A DNA stretch of 64,000 nucleotides. Origin: Flavobacterium sp. 102 (lineage in GTDB: Bacteria > Bacteroidota > Bacteroidia > Flavobacteriales > Flavobacteriaceae). This document shows, one piece after another, positions 52,715-63,023 of this stretch. The stretch lies in contig NZ_RBKX01000001.1 of assembly GCF_003634615.1 (NCBI RefSeq), positions 186,001 through 250,000 of the forward strand, read 5' to 3'. The notes beneath the pieces are model-generated. The model had not been told where the DNA came from. It made no database searches and saw nothing but the letters and a program-made list of their open reading frames with translations. Made by a program: the position numbers and the translations under genes. Numbering within the stretch: the stretch's first letter is position 1; the number at the start of each line of letters is the position of its first letter.

Positions 52715-53539
52715 TTGAATTTAACCGATTACACATACTTACTCAACAAACCCGAAGCCATCAATGATAGGTATGCGGAAACCTTAGACAATGTACTGAG
52801 CGCTTTCCCGTATTTTCAAAGTGCACGTGTGTTGAAGTTAAAGCATTTGTACAATCAGGATAGTTTCAGTTATAATTACGCCCTGAAAATTTCGGCAGCT
52901 TACACAACGGATAGAAGTATTTTGTTTGATTTTATCACTTCAGATTCTTTTGTTTCAGTGCAAAAAGGTTTGTATGAAAAGAAACTCGAAGAGTTAATGA
53001 ATATGAATGTCGTTGGTCTCGAGGAAGTTATTGTTGACTATAAACCGTTACCCATTGACCCATTGGAACAATCAATTCTTACGTCAATTAAAGAATCATT
53101 ACCTTCGGAGGAACAAAAAGCCGAAGAAAAATTAGCCATTGGCAAACCCTTAGAATTTTCTAAAGACGAAAAGCACTCTTTTCAGGAATGGTTACAATTA
53201 TCGAGATTTAAACCAATCGTTAGAGAAGAATCGTCAAAAAATATATCCACTGCAGAAGAAGACAAAAAGAAAAAAATCGATTTAATCGACAAATTCATCG
53301 AGAACAACCCGAAGATTACGCCTATCGCCAAAGACACTACAGTACCAGTAATAGCGCCAATTGCAGAAGACACTTCTTATTTAATGACCGAAACTTTGGC
53401 CAGAGTTTATTTAGAACAAAAAAAATATTCGAAAGCAATACAAGCTTATGAAATATTAATTTTGAAATATCCGGAAAAAAGTAGTTTCTTTGCAGACCGA
53501 ATTTCGGATATTAAAATTTTACAACAGAATAACAATTAA
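52715..53539 (+). CDS. Cytoplasmic protein with C-terminal TPR motif
   Basis: The 274-residue protein has an N-terminal helical region (LTDYTYLLNKPEAINDRYAE, then LDNVLSAFPYFQSARVLK), an acidic linker and a TPR-like C-terminus (TETLARVYLEQKKYSKAIQA, then YEILILKYPEKSSFFADR). It is a conserved flavobacterial neighbour of lptE and secG but has no known function. The start is TTG 52715, the only one that keeps the conserved N-terminus. Just before it, CACTGAA words repeat at 52684-52711. Confidence 0.75.
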   Translation: MNLTDYTYLLNKPEAINDRYAETLDNVLSAFPYFQSARVLKLKHLYNQDSFSYNYALKISAAYTTDRSILFDFITSDSFVSVQKGLYEKKLEELMNMNVVGLEEVIVDYKPLPIDPLEQSILTSIKESLPSEEQKAEEKLAIGKPLEFSKDEKHSFQEWLQLSRFKPIVREESSKNISTAEEDKKKKIDLIDKFIENNPKITPIAKDTTVPVIAPIAEDTSYLMTETLARVYLEQKKYSKAIQAYEILILKYPEKSSFFADRISDIKILQQNNN

Positions 53540-53551
53540 TTACAATATATC

Positions 53552-53890
53552 ATGTTTACTATTTTTTTAGCAGCAATAACTTTAGTTTGTTTCTTATTAA
53601 TCATCGCTGTGATGGTGCAAAACCCTAAAGGTGGCGGTTTATCTTCTTCATTAGGCGGAACTCAAATGTTGGGTGGCGTTCAAAAAACTACAGACTTTTT
53701 AGATAAAAGTACTTGGTTTTTAGCCGGAACTTTAATCGTTTTGATTTTATTGTCAAGTATCAGCTTCCCAAGTATGGTTGGCCAATCAGATTCAAAAGTA
53801 ATTGACCAAACAGAAATTGCTCCAAAAACAGCTGCACCAACAACACCAGCAACTACTACTCCGGCGAAACCGGCGGAAGAGAAAAAATAA
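53552..53890 (+). CDS. secG: Preprotein translocase subunit SecG
   Basis: SecG is a small subunit of the SecYEG channel. The 112-residue product has two membrane segments (FLAAITLVCFLLIIAVMVQN and WFLAGTLIVLILLSSISF) around the conserved cytoplasmic NPKGGGLSSSLGG, then a low-complexity Ala/Thr/Pro tail typical of Bacteroidota SecG. It is 12 bp after the TPR gene and ends before a strong terminator. Confidence 0.95.
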   Translation: MFTIFLAAITLVCFLLIIAVMVQNPKGGGLSSSLGGTQMLGGVQKTTDFLDKSTWFLAGTLIVLILLSSISFPSMVGQSDSKVIDQTEIAPKTAAPTTPATTTPAKPAEEKK

Positions 53891-53911
53891 TAAAGACATA
53901 TCTTTATCCTA

Positions 53912-53942
53912 ATGCCAGCGCTGACATGCTGGCATTTTTTTT
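53912..53942 (+). terminator. Terminator after secG
   Basis: Arms ATGCCAGC (53912-53919) and GCTGGCAT (53928-53935) are followed by a T run. It separates secG from groES. Confidence 0.9.
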
Positions 53943-53967
53943 AGGAAAAAATGACAGTTTTTAAGGC

Positions 53968-53984
53968 TTGGCACAATTTCTGAA
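53968..53984 (+). promoter_or_regulatory. Sigma-54-like promoter upstream of groES
   Basis: TTGGCAC at 53968-53974, then 5 bp and CTGAA, resembles TGGCAC-N5-TTGCW; the -12 GC is GA here. No good TAnnTTTG box is seen in this short interval. It starts about 44 bp before the groES ATG. Confidence 0.4.
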
Positions 53985-54027
53985 ATGACGAAAAACAAAA
54001 TCATAATAACACAAATAACATAGCATT

Positions 54028-54303
54028 ATGGCATTAAATATTAAACCTCTTTCAGACAGAGTGATTGTGGAACCGGCTGCCGCTGAAACACAAACGGCTT
54101 CCGGAATTATTATTCCCGATACTGCTAAAGAAAAGCCACAAAAAGGAAAAGTGGTAGCAGTAGGAAACGGTAAAAAAGACGAACCTTTAACGGTTAAAGT
54201 TGGCGATACGGTTTTATACGGAAAATATGCCGGAACCGATTTAAAGTTCGATGGCAAAGATTATTTAATCATGCGCGAAGATGACATCTTAGCAATTATC
54301 TAA
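54028..54303 (+). CDS. groES: Co-chaperonin GroES
   Basis: GroES is the heptameric lid of the GroEL chaperonin in the cytoplasm. The 91-residue product has [20 protein letters not shown], a mobile loop [24 protein letters not shown] and the end [13 protein letters not shown]. It is full length and followed 56 bp later by groEL. Confidence 0.98.
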   Translation: MALNIKPLSDRVIVEPAAAETQTASGIIIPDTAKEKPQKGKVVAVGNGKKDEPLTVKVGDTVLYGKYAGTDLKFDGKDYLIMREDDILAII

Positions 54304-54341
54304 TTAGTATTAAGATTTAAAAAAGTAAGTATTAAGACTAA

Positions 54342-55991
<1,650 letters not shown>

Positions 55992-56034
55992 AATTCCTTG
56001 GAATAAGTTCCAATATTCAAAATACACCTACCAA

Positions 56035-56066
56035 AAACGTCTCGATATTTCGGGACGTTTTTTTTA
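56035..56066 (+). terminator. Terminator after groEL
   Basis: Arms AACGTC (56036-56041) and GACGTT (56054-56059) with flanking A and T runs end the groESL transcript. Confidence 0.85.
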
Positions 56067-56122
56067 GCCCTTTTGTAAATAAAATTTTATATTTTTGAGA
56101 GTAAAATTCTAATCTTTTGGAA

Positions 56123-58489
56123 ATGTATAAAAATTTGCTTTTACTGATTATACTGTTTATTTCAAATACTCTTCAAAGCCAAGAAGCCCATGATGAAACC
56201 GTTTCTAAAATCTCAACAGCTCTTGAAAAATATTTCTTTTTAGAAAGAGAAAACATCAATCTTCATCTTAACAAAACTACTTTCTTATCCAATGAAAAAA
56301 TTTGGCTAAAAGGATACATAGTCAATAGAAAAACACAGCAACCCTTTTTTAACACCACCAATGTTTTTGCGCTGCTGTATGATGACAAAGGGAACAAATT
56401 GTTTGAAAAATTATTTTTTGCCAATAATGGAACATTTACAGGGAATTTCGAACTCGACAAAAACTTTCATTCCGGTGATTATTATATTCAAGTTTACACC
56501 AATTGCATGAATAATTTTTTGGAAAACGAATCAACAATTCAAAAAATAAAAATCATCAATCCAACTGAAGGCGCTATTTTAGAAAATAAAAATCCCAACG
56601 AATCTCTTACCATAACACTAAACCCCGAAGGCGGCACTTTAATTAAAGGCGTCAATAATGTAGTAGGAGTCAAATTAGCCGATTGTCACGGAAGAACTTT
56701 TGAAAATGCGGAGATTGCAATTCAAGACAACAATGACATTATTTTACAAACCATAAAATTGAATCAGTTTGGTTACGGAAAATTTGAAATTATACCTTCA
56801 AATAATCCAATAAAAGTGGTATTTCATTCAAACAATAAAAAAATTGAAACCCAATTATCCATCGCGTCAAATATTGGTATCGCACTTGAAGTCAACAATT
56901 TTTCTTATGCAGATCAAGCTATTATTAAAGTAAAAACTAATTTGGAAACTATTTCTCAGTTAAAGAACAAAAAGCTTTATGTCGTTGTTCATCAAGATGA
57001 TAAAAAATCCATTATACCGTTACAATTGAATAATGACAATTATGAACAAACTATGTCAATTGCCAACAAATATCTCTTTGAAGGCATCAATACCATCAGA
57101 ATAATTGACAACGATTCAAAACAATGGTGCGAAAGAATCACTTATGTTCATCAAAAGGAAAATAAACCTTTGAGTATAATGTCAAACTTTAAGAAAGATG
57201 GTAAAATAAAAATGGCCGGCTATTCAGAATATGCCAATGCGAACTTAAGTATTTCCATATTACCGGAGGAAACCAAAGCACAAGACATTGAAGACAACCT
57301 TATTTATTCTTCAACTATCAACCCATACATCAGTGAAAATTTTACAAACCCAAACTATTATTTCACCGAACCCTCAAGAAAAAAAAATTATGAATTAGAC
57401 TTGGTTTTACTAAATCAAAGTAAGCCTAAATATGATTGGGAAAACATTCTTTCAAACCCGCCGAAATCTAACTACAGTTTTGATATTGGTTTAACCCTAA
57501 AAGGAACCATAAATCAAGAATTGAAAAATAATGAAGACTACAAAGTGAGGTTATATTCTGTTAAAGACTTTATTTTAGTGTTGTCTGAGGTAAATAAGAA
57601 AAACGAATATCAATTTGACAACATAGCTGTTGGTGACTCTACTGTTGTCGAATTATCACTATTAAAATCTCCTGAATTAAATGTTATTTCAACCAACTTT
57701 GCAACACAAGTTTTGAACAGAAATAAACCCTTTAAAAAACCTTTTGTAGCACCATTCAGTGATTGTCCTAAACCTCAAGTTTATGATTATGACACTTCGT
57801 TTGATTTACCGAAATTCAACGGAGAAATCATCAATTTAAAAGATGTTGTGGTCAAAGCCAAACCCAAAAAAACCTTAGTAAATGAAAATAAATTTGGAAA
57901 TTCTTATCTACGTGGATACAAAATAGATGAAAATGACACCACCAGTTTGTTGGTTTTTATTGAACAAAATGGTTTTAATGTAAACAGAACCGCTACGGGA
58001 GAAGTTTCCATAACCACTAGACAAGTATCTTCCCTTTTAGGAGCCAGACCAACACCCGAAGTATTTATTGATGACAGGGTTTTGTTTTCGTTTGCAGAAC
58101 TCGACATGATGGACATGGTCGAGATTGATGAAATCTACATCAACGCAAATGCCATCGTGCCTTCAACCAGAAACAAACAAGGAATTATCAAAATTTACAG
58201 GAGAAAAAACTTTACTTCAAAATCAATGGTAAAATCGGTTCCTTTTTTAATTAAAGAAGGTTTCGAAAGCAATTCGAGTTTTATGAATAATGAGTATCAA
58301 AGTTTTGCCAATAAAGGATTTGAAAATTACGGAATTGTAGATTGGTGTCAAACCATTCTGACTGACGAAAAAGGCAATTTTTTATTTGAATTTCAAGACG
58401 CCAACATCAAAAATTACAAAATCGTCATTCAAGGTTTTACCATTGATGGCAAACTAATCAATAAAGAATTTAAAATGGCTGTTGATTAA
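56123..58489 (+). CDS. Large secreted MG2/TonB-plug-like protein
   Basis: The 788-residue protein starts at ATG 56123 with a signal peptide (YKNLLLLIILFISNTLQSQE); a TTG two codons earlier is also in frame. The N-terminal half looks like alpha-2-macroglobulin MG-type beta domains (NINLHLNKTTFLSNEKIWLK and FELDKNFHSGDYYIQVYTNC). Near 630-690 a plug-like region occurs (TPEVFIDDRVL...VEIDEIYINAN), which resembles a TonB-receptor plug without a barrel. Proteins of this form are common in flavobacteria as unannotated or plug-domain proteins; function is unknown. Confidence 0.72.
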   Translation: MYKNLLLLIILFISNTLQSQEAHDETVSKISTALEKYFFLERENINLHLNKTTFLSNEKIWLKGYIVNRKTQQPFFNTTNVFALLYDDKGNKLFEKLFFANNGTFTGNFELDKNFHSGDYYIQVYTNCMNNFLENESTIQKIKIINPTEGAILENKNPNESLTITLNPEGGTLIKGVNNVVGVKLADCHGRTFENAEIAIQDNNDIILQTIKLNQFGYGKFEIIPSNNPIKVVFHSNNKKIETQLSIASNIGIALEVNNFSYADQAIIKVKTNLETISQLKNKKLYVVVHQDDKKSIIPLQLNNDNYEQTMSIANKYLFEGINTIRIIDNDSKQWCERITYVHQKENKPLSIMSNFKKDGKIKMAGYSEYANANLSISILPEETKAQDIEDNLIYSSTINPYISENFTNPNYYFTEPSRKKNYELDLVLLNQSKPKYDWENILSNPPKSNYSFDIGLTLKGTINQELKNNEDYKVRLYSVKDFILVLSEVNKKNEYQFDNIAVGDSTVVELSLLKSPELNVISTNFATQVLNRNKPFKKPFVAPFSDCPKPQVYDYDTSFDLPKFNGEIINLKDVVVKAKPKKTLVNENKFGNSYLRGYKIDENDTTSLLVFIEQNGFNVNRTATGEVSITTRQVSSLLGARPTPEVFIDDRVLFSFAELDMMDMVEIDEIYINANAIVPSTRNKQGIIKIYRRKNFTSKSMVKSVPFLIKEGFESNSSFMNNEYQSFANKGFENYGIVDWCQTILTDEKGNFLFEFQDANIKNYKIVIQGFTIDGKLINKEFKMAVD

Positions 58490-58506
58490 TTCAAAACTAT
58501 CTTTAG

Positions 58507-59196
58507 TTAGTTTTCCGTTTCCTCTTTTGGATGTTTTTTAATCATTTTAAGCACTACCGGCAAAGTAGAAACCAATATAATAATAATTATAATTTTCTCA
58601 ATGTGGTGTTTCAAATCGATATCAAACTTCTCTAAAAACAAACCATATAAATAATGTCCGGCAAAGATCAAGATAAATGACCAAAGGAAAGAACTTAACA
58701 CGTTGTAGAACATAAATTTCTTTTTATCCATCGTAACAATTCCGGCCACAATTGGCGCAAAAGTTCTTACTACAGGTAAAAAACGAGCAAAGATGATGGC
58801 TTTCCCACCATATCTTTCAAAGAAGTCTTTCGATTGGATTAAGTATTTTTTCTTCCAAAAAAAACTATCTTCTTTTTTATATAAATAATAGCCACTTTTG
58901 GAACCAAACCAATAGCCAATCATATTCCCTAAAATTCCGGCAACAGCTACTAAAAAAGCCAATAAGGTTACATTAATCAAATCACTTTCGATAATAGTGA
59001 AATTCTCAACTAAATCACGGCTGTAAATTCCGGCCAAAAACAACAAACTGTCTCCGGGTAAAAAGAAACCTGCGAATAAACCGGTTTCGGCAAATACAAT
59101 AAACAATACAATCCAAAGCCCAATTTTCACACCACCAACTGTCATGGTTATGTAAAACTCAGGATTCAATAATTGCATCCAATCAAAATCACTCAT
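58507..59196 (-). CDS. DedA family membrane protein
   Basis: The 229-residue protein has five or more membrane segments and DedA/VTT-domain motifs: ETGLFAGFFLPGDSLLFLAG, GNMIGYWFGSKSGY, and FARFLPVVRTFAPIVAGI with the conserved Arg. DedA proteins are involved in membrane lipid flipping and envelope homeostasis. It is monocistronic and converges on the secreted MG2-like gene. Confidence 0.93.
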   Translation of the reverse strand: MSDFDWMQLLNPEFYITMTVGGVKIGLWIVLFIVFAETGLFAGFFLPGDSLLFLAGIYSRDLVENFTIIESDLINVTLLAFLVAVAGILGNMIGYWFGSKSGYYLYKKEDSFFWKKKYLIQSKDFFERYGGKAIIFARFLPVVRTFAPIVAGIVTMDKKKFMFYNVLSSFLWSFILIFAGHYLYGLFLEKFDIDLKHHIEKIIIIIILVSTLPVVLKMIKKHPKEETEN

Positions 59197-59268
59197 GGAT
59201 TATAAAATTAAAATGGGTAAAAAATTCGAGCGTGAAATTAGTGCTTTTTTTTGGGATAACATCCAATT

Positions 59269-60021
59269 TTAAGGTTTTTGCAACACTAGATTTTGAATTA
59301 AAGAAACCGATACCGTATGATTCATCGTGTTGTTTGAAGATGAAGAAGTTAGGTAATGATTTAGATACCCAACTTCAAATCTTGTGTTGTTATTATGGTT
59401 AAATCCAAGTCCGATTAAAAAGCGATTTTGGTCAAAGAACTTATTGTTAACCTCATTATTGCCCAAGTTTAAAAAAACTTCGTTTTGTAAAACAGCATAA
59501 ATTTCTTCTTGATTGGATTTTAAACTTACCAAACGAAACAAATTTCGATTCAAATAACGCAATCGATTTTGGTAATTGCTTCCGAAAGAAACCACATCGC
59601 CGTCAATTAAACCAATCTTTTCAACCCAACGTTGTTCCAATCGAAATCGATGCAAAATAGCATTTTTCCCGTTGCTCCATTTTTTATTGACTTGGTATTG
59701 TTCCCAAAATCGATGCTCTTTAAAAAAATCATCTGCTGAAGCACTAAAAGTATTGACCAAAGCATAACCTGCCGTAATATTTTTAGTGTCCGAAAGATGG
59801 TAAATTGTTCCTATTCTGAATAAATTTTGTTGGTTTTGTTCCAATTGGTTGTCCATTCGAAATTGCGCTTCTAAATGAAAACCCCAATGATCTGAAACTT
59901 TATACTGACCGGTATAGGCAAACCAAACTCTTTGGTCTTGTGTGGTTTGTTGCGAAAATCCAACTGCATAAAATGCTAAGCAAATAAAAGTGTAAAGTGT
60001 TTTCAAAAGTTTTTTTTGCAA
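59269..60021 (-). CDS. DUF2490 outer-membrane barrel protein
   Basis: The 250-residue protein has a signal-like N-terminus (LLKTLYTFICLAFYAVGFSQ) and the DUF2490 pattern of alternating beta strands: QRVWFAYTGQYKVSDHWGFH, HRFRLEQRWVEK, NRLRYLNR and a terminal Phe/Leu-rich strand. It is likely an outer-membrane beta-barrel of unknown cargo. It lies beyond the terminator of the copper-type cluster but could be an associated gene. Confidence 0.85.
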   Translation of the reverse strand: MQKKLLKTLYTFICLAFYAVGFSQQTTQDQRVWFAYTGQYKVSDHWGFHLEAQFRMDNQLEQNQQNLFRIGTIYHLSDTKNITAGYALVNTFSASADDFFKEHRFWEQYQVNKKWSNGKNAILHRFRLEQRWVEKIGLIDGDVVSFGSNYQNRLRYLNRNLFRLVSLKSNQEEIYAVLQNEVFLNLGNNEVNNKFFDQNRFLIGLGFNHNNNTRFEVGYLNHYLTSSSSNNTMNHTVSVSLIQNLVLQKP

Positions 60022-60031
60022 AAATAAGCAT

Positions 60032-60062
60032 AAAAAAACTCCTTAAAAGTTAAGGAGTTTTT
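60032..60062 (-). terminator. Bidirectional terminator after the HMA gene
   Basis: Arms AACTCCTTAA (60037-60046) and TTAAGGAGTT (60050-60059) sit between an A run and a T run. It terminates the leftward HMA gene. Confidence 0.88.
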
Positions 60063-60066
60063 AAAA

Positions 60067-60408
60067 TTATTTTCTTTCATACATGCAACAACCATGAAGT
60101 TTATTATAATCTTCTTCTGTTGCTTTTACATCATCGGTGTCGTGACCAACTTTGGCAATCGCTTTTTTCACATCAGTTATAGAACATTTTTCTTCATTTA
60201 TGATTAAATGTAAAATACTGTCATCAATATGCCATTCTGCACTTTTAACACCAGAAACGGAAAAAGCCGCTTTCTCTATTCGTTTTTTACACATTTCGCA
60301 ATTGCCATTGACTTCAATATCGTGTTTGGCATTCTTGCTTTTTTTATCTTGAGCTTGCGCCGAAAATGTTACTACTAATAACATCATTCCAATTATTATA
60401 TTTTTCAT
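60067..60408 (-). CDS. Secreted heavy-metal-associated (HMA) domain protein
   Basis: The 113-residue product has a signal peptide (KNIIIGMMLLVVTFSAQAQ) and an HMA domain with GNCEMCKKRIEKAAF, the CxxC copper(I)-binding loop in a ferredoxin-like fold. A second Cys pair (GCCMYERK) is at the C-terminus. A periplasmic copper chaperone is likely. It is 42 bp downstream of a TonB receptor gene. Confidence 0.88.
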   Translation of the reverse strand: MKNIIIGMMLLVVTFSAQAQDKKSKNAKHDIEVNGNCEMCKKRIEKAAFSVSGVKSAEWHIDDSILHLIINEEKCSITDVKKAIAKVGHDTDDVKATEEDYNKLHGCCMYERK

Positions 60409-60450
60409 TTATGTTGAATTTTTAATCTAAACTTGTTTCAGATTCTATTG

Positions 60451-62472
60451 TTATTTTATCTTAAATCTCAATCCGGCATAATACATAGCACCGAAAACCG
60501 GCGCATAAACAATTGACGTATCAAAAGTGGGTCCAAAAGGATTTTCTGCTCCCAAAACTGCTTTGTGTTGCGTGTAATTTCCAATGTTTTCTCCACCAAC
60601 ATAGACTTCAAAAGTACTGGAAAAGGTTCTGGTAATTTGCGCATTCATTGTCGAGAACGAAGGCGAAAACTCCGGCAATCGGTCGTGATGCGGATTGGTT
60701 GACGTGTTGGGCAATTGTTGTTTGCCTAACCAATTCCATGTGTAATCAAATTTCCATTGCTGTCCTTTTTCTTTGATGTGGGTTTCAAATTCCAGGTTAC
60801 CAAAGAAACGGTGCTTCGCTTGCAAAGGTCTTTGATAACTGCCCGAAAGATAATCGGTAGAAATATCATAATATTTATAAGCCGTTCTCAAATTCAAGTG
60901 CTTAATAATTTCTAAGTTAAAATCCAATTGCAAACTATTGGCGTATGACTTTCCATCCAAATTGTAAAACAAAACTTGTTGCGGTGAATTCATTACGTCA
61001 ACTACCGCTTGGTTTTGAAAATCGGTTCTGTAGAAGTCAATGGTTGTATCGGCTTTCAACCCGAAAAGCATAAAGTTTTGCGTAAAACTTAATCCATAAT
61101 TCCAAGCAATTTCAGCATCTAAACCATAGATTTTTCCATTGGTATCCAAAACTGAAAACGTTCTGGAACTGGCAAAAAGATTTTGATTTTCGGCAAAAAT
61201 ATTCGCCGCACGTTTGCCTCTTCCGGCAGAAAACCTAATCACTGATTTGTCCCAAGGATTATATTTCACGTGTAATCTTGGGGTAAAAAAGGCTCCTAAC
61301 CTATTGTGATAATCCATTCGCCCGCCTAAAATATAACTGAACTTGTCATTGTCATCAAAAGTATATTCAAAGAATGCGCCAACGGAATTGTCAATTCGAC
61401 TCACATCAGACAAGTTTACGAATTCAGCATATTTGTCATATGAAAAGTTTAAACCTGTAGCAAACTTATGCATCGTATTGCTGATAATCGAATTGAAAAT
61501 CAGGTTCGAATAATAGCTTTGCTGTTTGATATCATATTGGTTCAAACCAAAATACGATTCTTGATTGTGTGTCGTAAAGGCATTTTGAAAACCAATACTT
61601 TGGTAAGGCATGTCTTTGAAAACATAACCTATTTTAGAAGAGAAATCCAAACGTTCGGTGTTAATTTCTGAACCCCAATAATTGGTGGTCAATTTATCTC
61701 TGTCGGGATCAAAATCAAGTTCTCCGGTTTGTTTTTGATCATTCATATAACGAACATTTAAAAAAGAAACCCAACCCGATTCAGGATTGTAATACTGCCA
61801 ACGATTGGCTACATTCAATTGTTTTCCCAAAGGATTGTCCATAAAACCATCGTCATTCATGTCGTTTTTAGAAACACGAGCATTGCCGTGAACAAATAAG
61901 CTCGTCGACCATTTATCAGAAATTTTTTTATTAAAATGCGTATTCACTTCAAAACGACTTCCGGTATCGCCATAAGCATTTAAGAAGAATGGAATGTCGC
62001 CCAAAGGCTTGATTAATTCAGTGTTAATTTGACCCGAAATACTCTCGTAGCCATTGACAACGCTTCCGGCGCCTTTAGTGATTTGGATGCTTTCTACCCA
62101 AGTTCCTGGTGTAAAGGACAAACCATAAGCTTGTGAAGCACCTCGAACCGAAGGAATGTTTTCCTCGGTAATCATGATATATGGACTCGTCAGTCCAAGC
62201 ATTTTGATTTGTTTGGTTCCGGTCAAAGCATCCGAAAAATTCACATCGATTGACGGATTGGTTTCGAAACTTTCGGCCAAATTACAGCAAGCGGCTTTTA
62301 GCAATTCTTTGCTAGTAACCAAAGTAGTATTGGCAGCGCCTTTTATTGATTTTTTTATTCCCTTTCGGCTACCTTCAACTGTTACGGTTTTCAGAGTGTC
62401 TTGTTTCAAAGATTCTTGTGAAAATCCCAAAGCAGAAAATAACAACGTTAGGAATAACGGTATATTTTTCAT
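60451..62472 (-). CDS. TonB-dependent receptor, probably copper-linked
   Basis: The 673-residue protein has a signal peptide (KNIPLFLTLLFSALGFSQ), a plug domain with the Cys pair LKAACCNLAESFETNPS, TGTKQIKMLGL and a 22-strand-type barrel ending MYYAGLRFKIK. It takes up substrate through the outer membrane with TonB energy. The AACCNLAESFE plug and the neighbours (HMA protein, HYC_CC_PP protein) point to copper or a copper-binding ligand; this is inference. A CarboxypepD_reg domain is not present. Confidence 0.9.
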   Translation of the reverse strand: MKNIPLFLTLLFSALGFSQESLKQDTLKTVTVEGSRKGIKKSIKGAANTTLVTSKELLKAACCNLAESFETNPSIDVNFSDALTGTKQIKMLGLTSPYIMITEENIPSVRGASQAYGLSFTPGTWVESIQITKGAGSVVNGYESISGQINTELIKPLGDIPFFLNAYGDTGSRFEVNTHFNKKISDKWSTSLFVHGNARVSKNDMNDDGFMDNPLGKQLNVANRWQYYNPESGWVSFLNVRYMNDQKQTGELDFDPDRDKLTTNYWGSEINTERLDFSSKIGYVFKDMPYQSIGFQNAFTTHNQESYFGLNQYDIKQQSYYSNLIFNSIISNTMHKFATGLNFSYDKYAEFVNLSDVSRIDNSVGAFFEYTFDDNDKFSYILGGRMDYHNRLGAFFTPRLHVKYNPWDKSVIRFSAGRGKRAANIFAENQNLFASSRTFSVLDTNGKIYGLDAEIAWNYGLSFTQNFMLFGLKADTTIDFYRTDFQNQAVVDVMNSPQQVLFYNLDGKSYANSLQLDFNLEIIKHLNLRTAYKYYDISTDYLSGSYQRPLQAKHRFFGNLEFETHIKEKGQQWKFDYTWNWLGKQQLPNTSTNPHHDRLPEFSPSFSTMNAQITRTFSSTFEVYVGGENIGNYTQHKAVLGAENPFGPTFDTSIVYAPVFGAMYYAGLRFKIK

Positions 62473-62551
62473 TGATGTTGATTTAAAATTAATTCGATTT
62501 CAAATGATTCTCAGTAGAAATAAAGAGAACCAGAACGGAATTCAGATTAAA

Positions 62552-62971
62552 TCAGGCGTAAAAAGTGTATTGGCAATAGAGTTTATAAAGCGGCGGCGCA
62601 TTTGAATCGCAATAGAATGCCACTTTTTCATCCACAAATTTAGGAGTTTCAGCTACCGCAAAAATGTGACTATTATATTCAGAGAAAAAAGCCGGTTCAA
62701 AATCAAGAGAAATGGTCTTAATGATGATTTTTTCGGTTTTATTTTTTAAGTCTACTTTCTTATCAGAGCAACAGTCTTTGTGAGTAGTTTCAACTTTGGC
62801 ACAGCAAGTTTTTTCGACTACAACAGGCTCATCACAAACTTCTTCATCTGAAAAAACAGAAGATATTGAAGCAATTTTACCTTCACAATAATGCACACTA
62901 AACGCCAAGCCCGAATTGGAAACCAATATCAGTAAGGCGGTTAAAAGACTAATGTGCTTTTTAAAATTCAT
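62552..62971 (-). CDS. HYC_CC_PP family secreted protein
   Basis: The 139-residue protein has a signal peptide (FKKHISLLTALLILVSNSGL) and the three marks of the family: HYC (HYCEGKI), CC (EKTCCAKVE and DCCSDKK) and PP (SNAPPLYKLYC). The Cys/His content suggests metal binding at the envelope. It is the first gene of the cluster with the TonB receptor and HMA protein. Confidence 0.88.
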   Translation of the reverse strand: MNFKKHISLLTALLILVSNSGLAFSVHYCEGKIASISSVFSDEEVCDEPVVVEKTCCAKVETTHKDCCSDKKVDLKNKTEKIIIKTISLDFEPAFFSEYNSHIFAVAETPKFVDEKVAFYCDSNAPPLYKLYCQYTFYA

Positions 62972-63023
62972 AGCGCAAAGTTAATAATATTCAGATACCA
63001 ATAACTTAAAATGCTCTTAAAAC

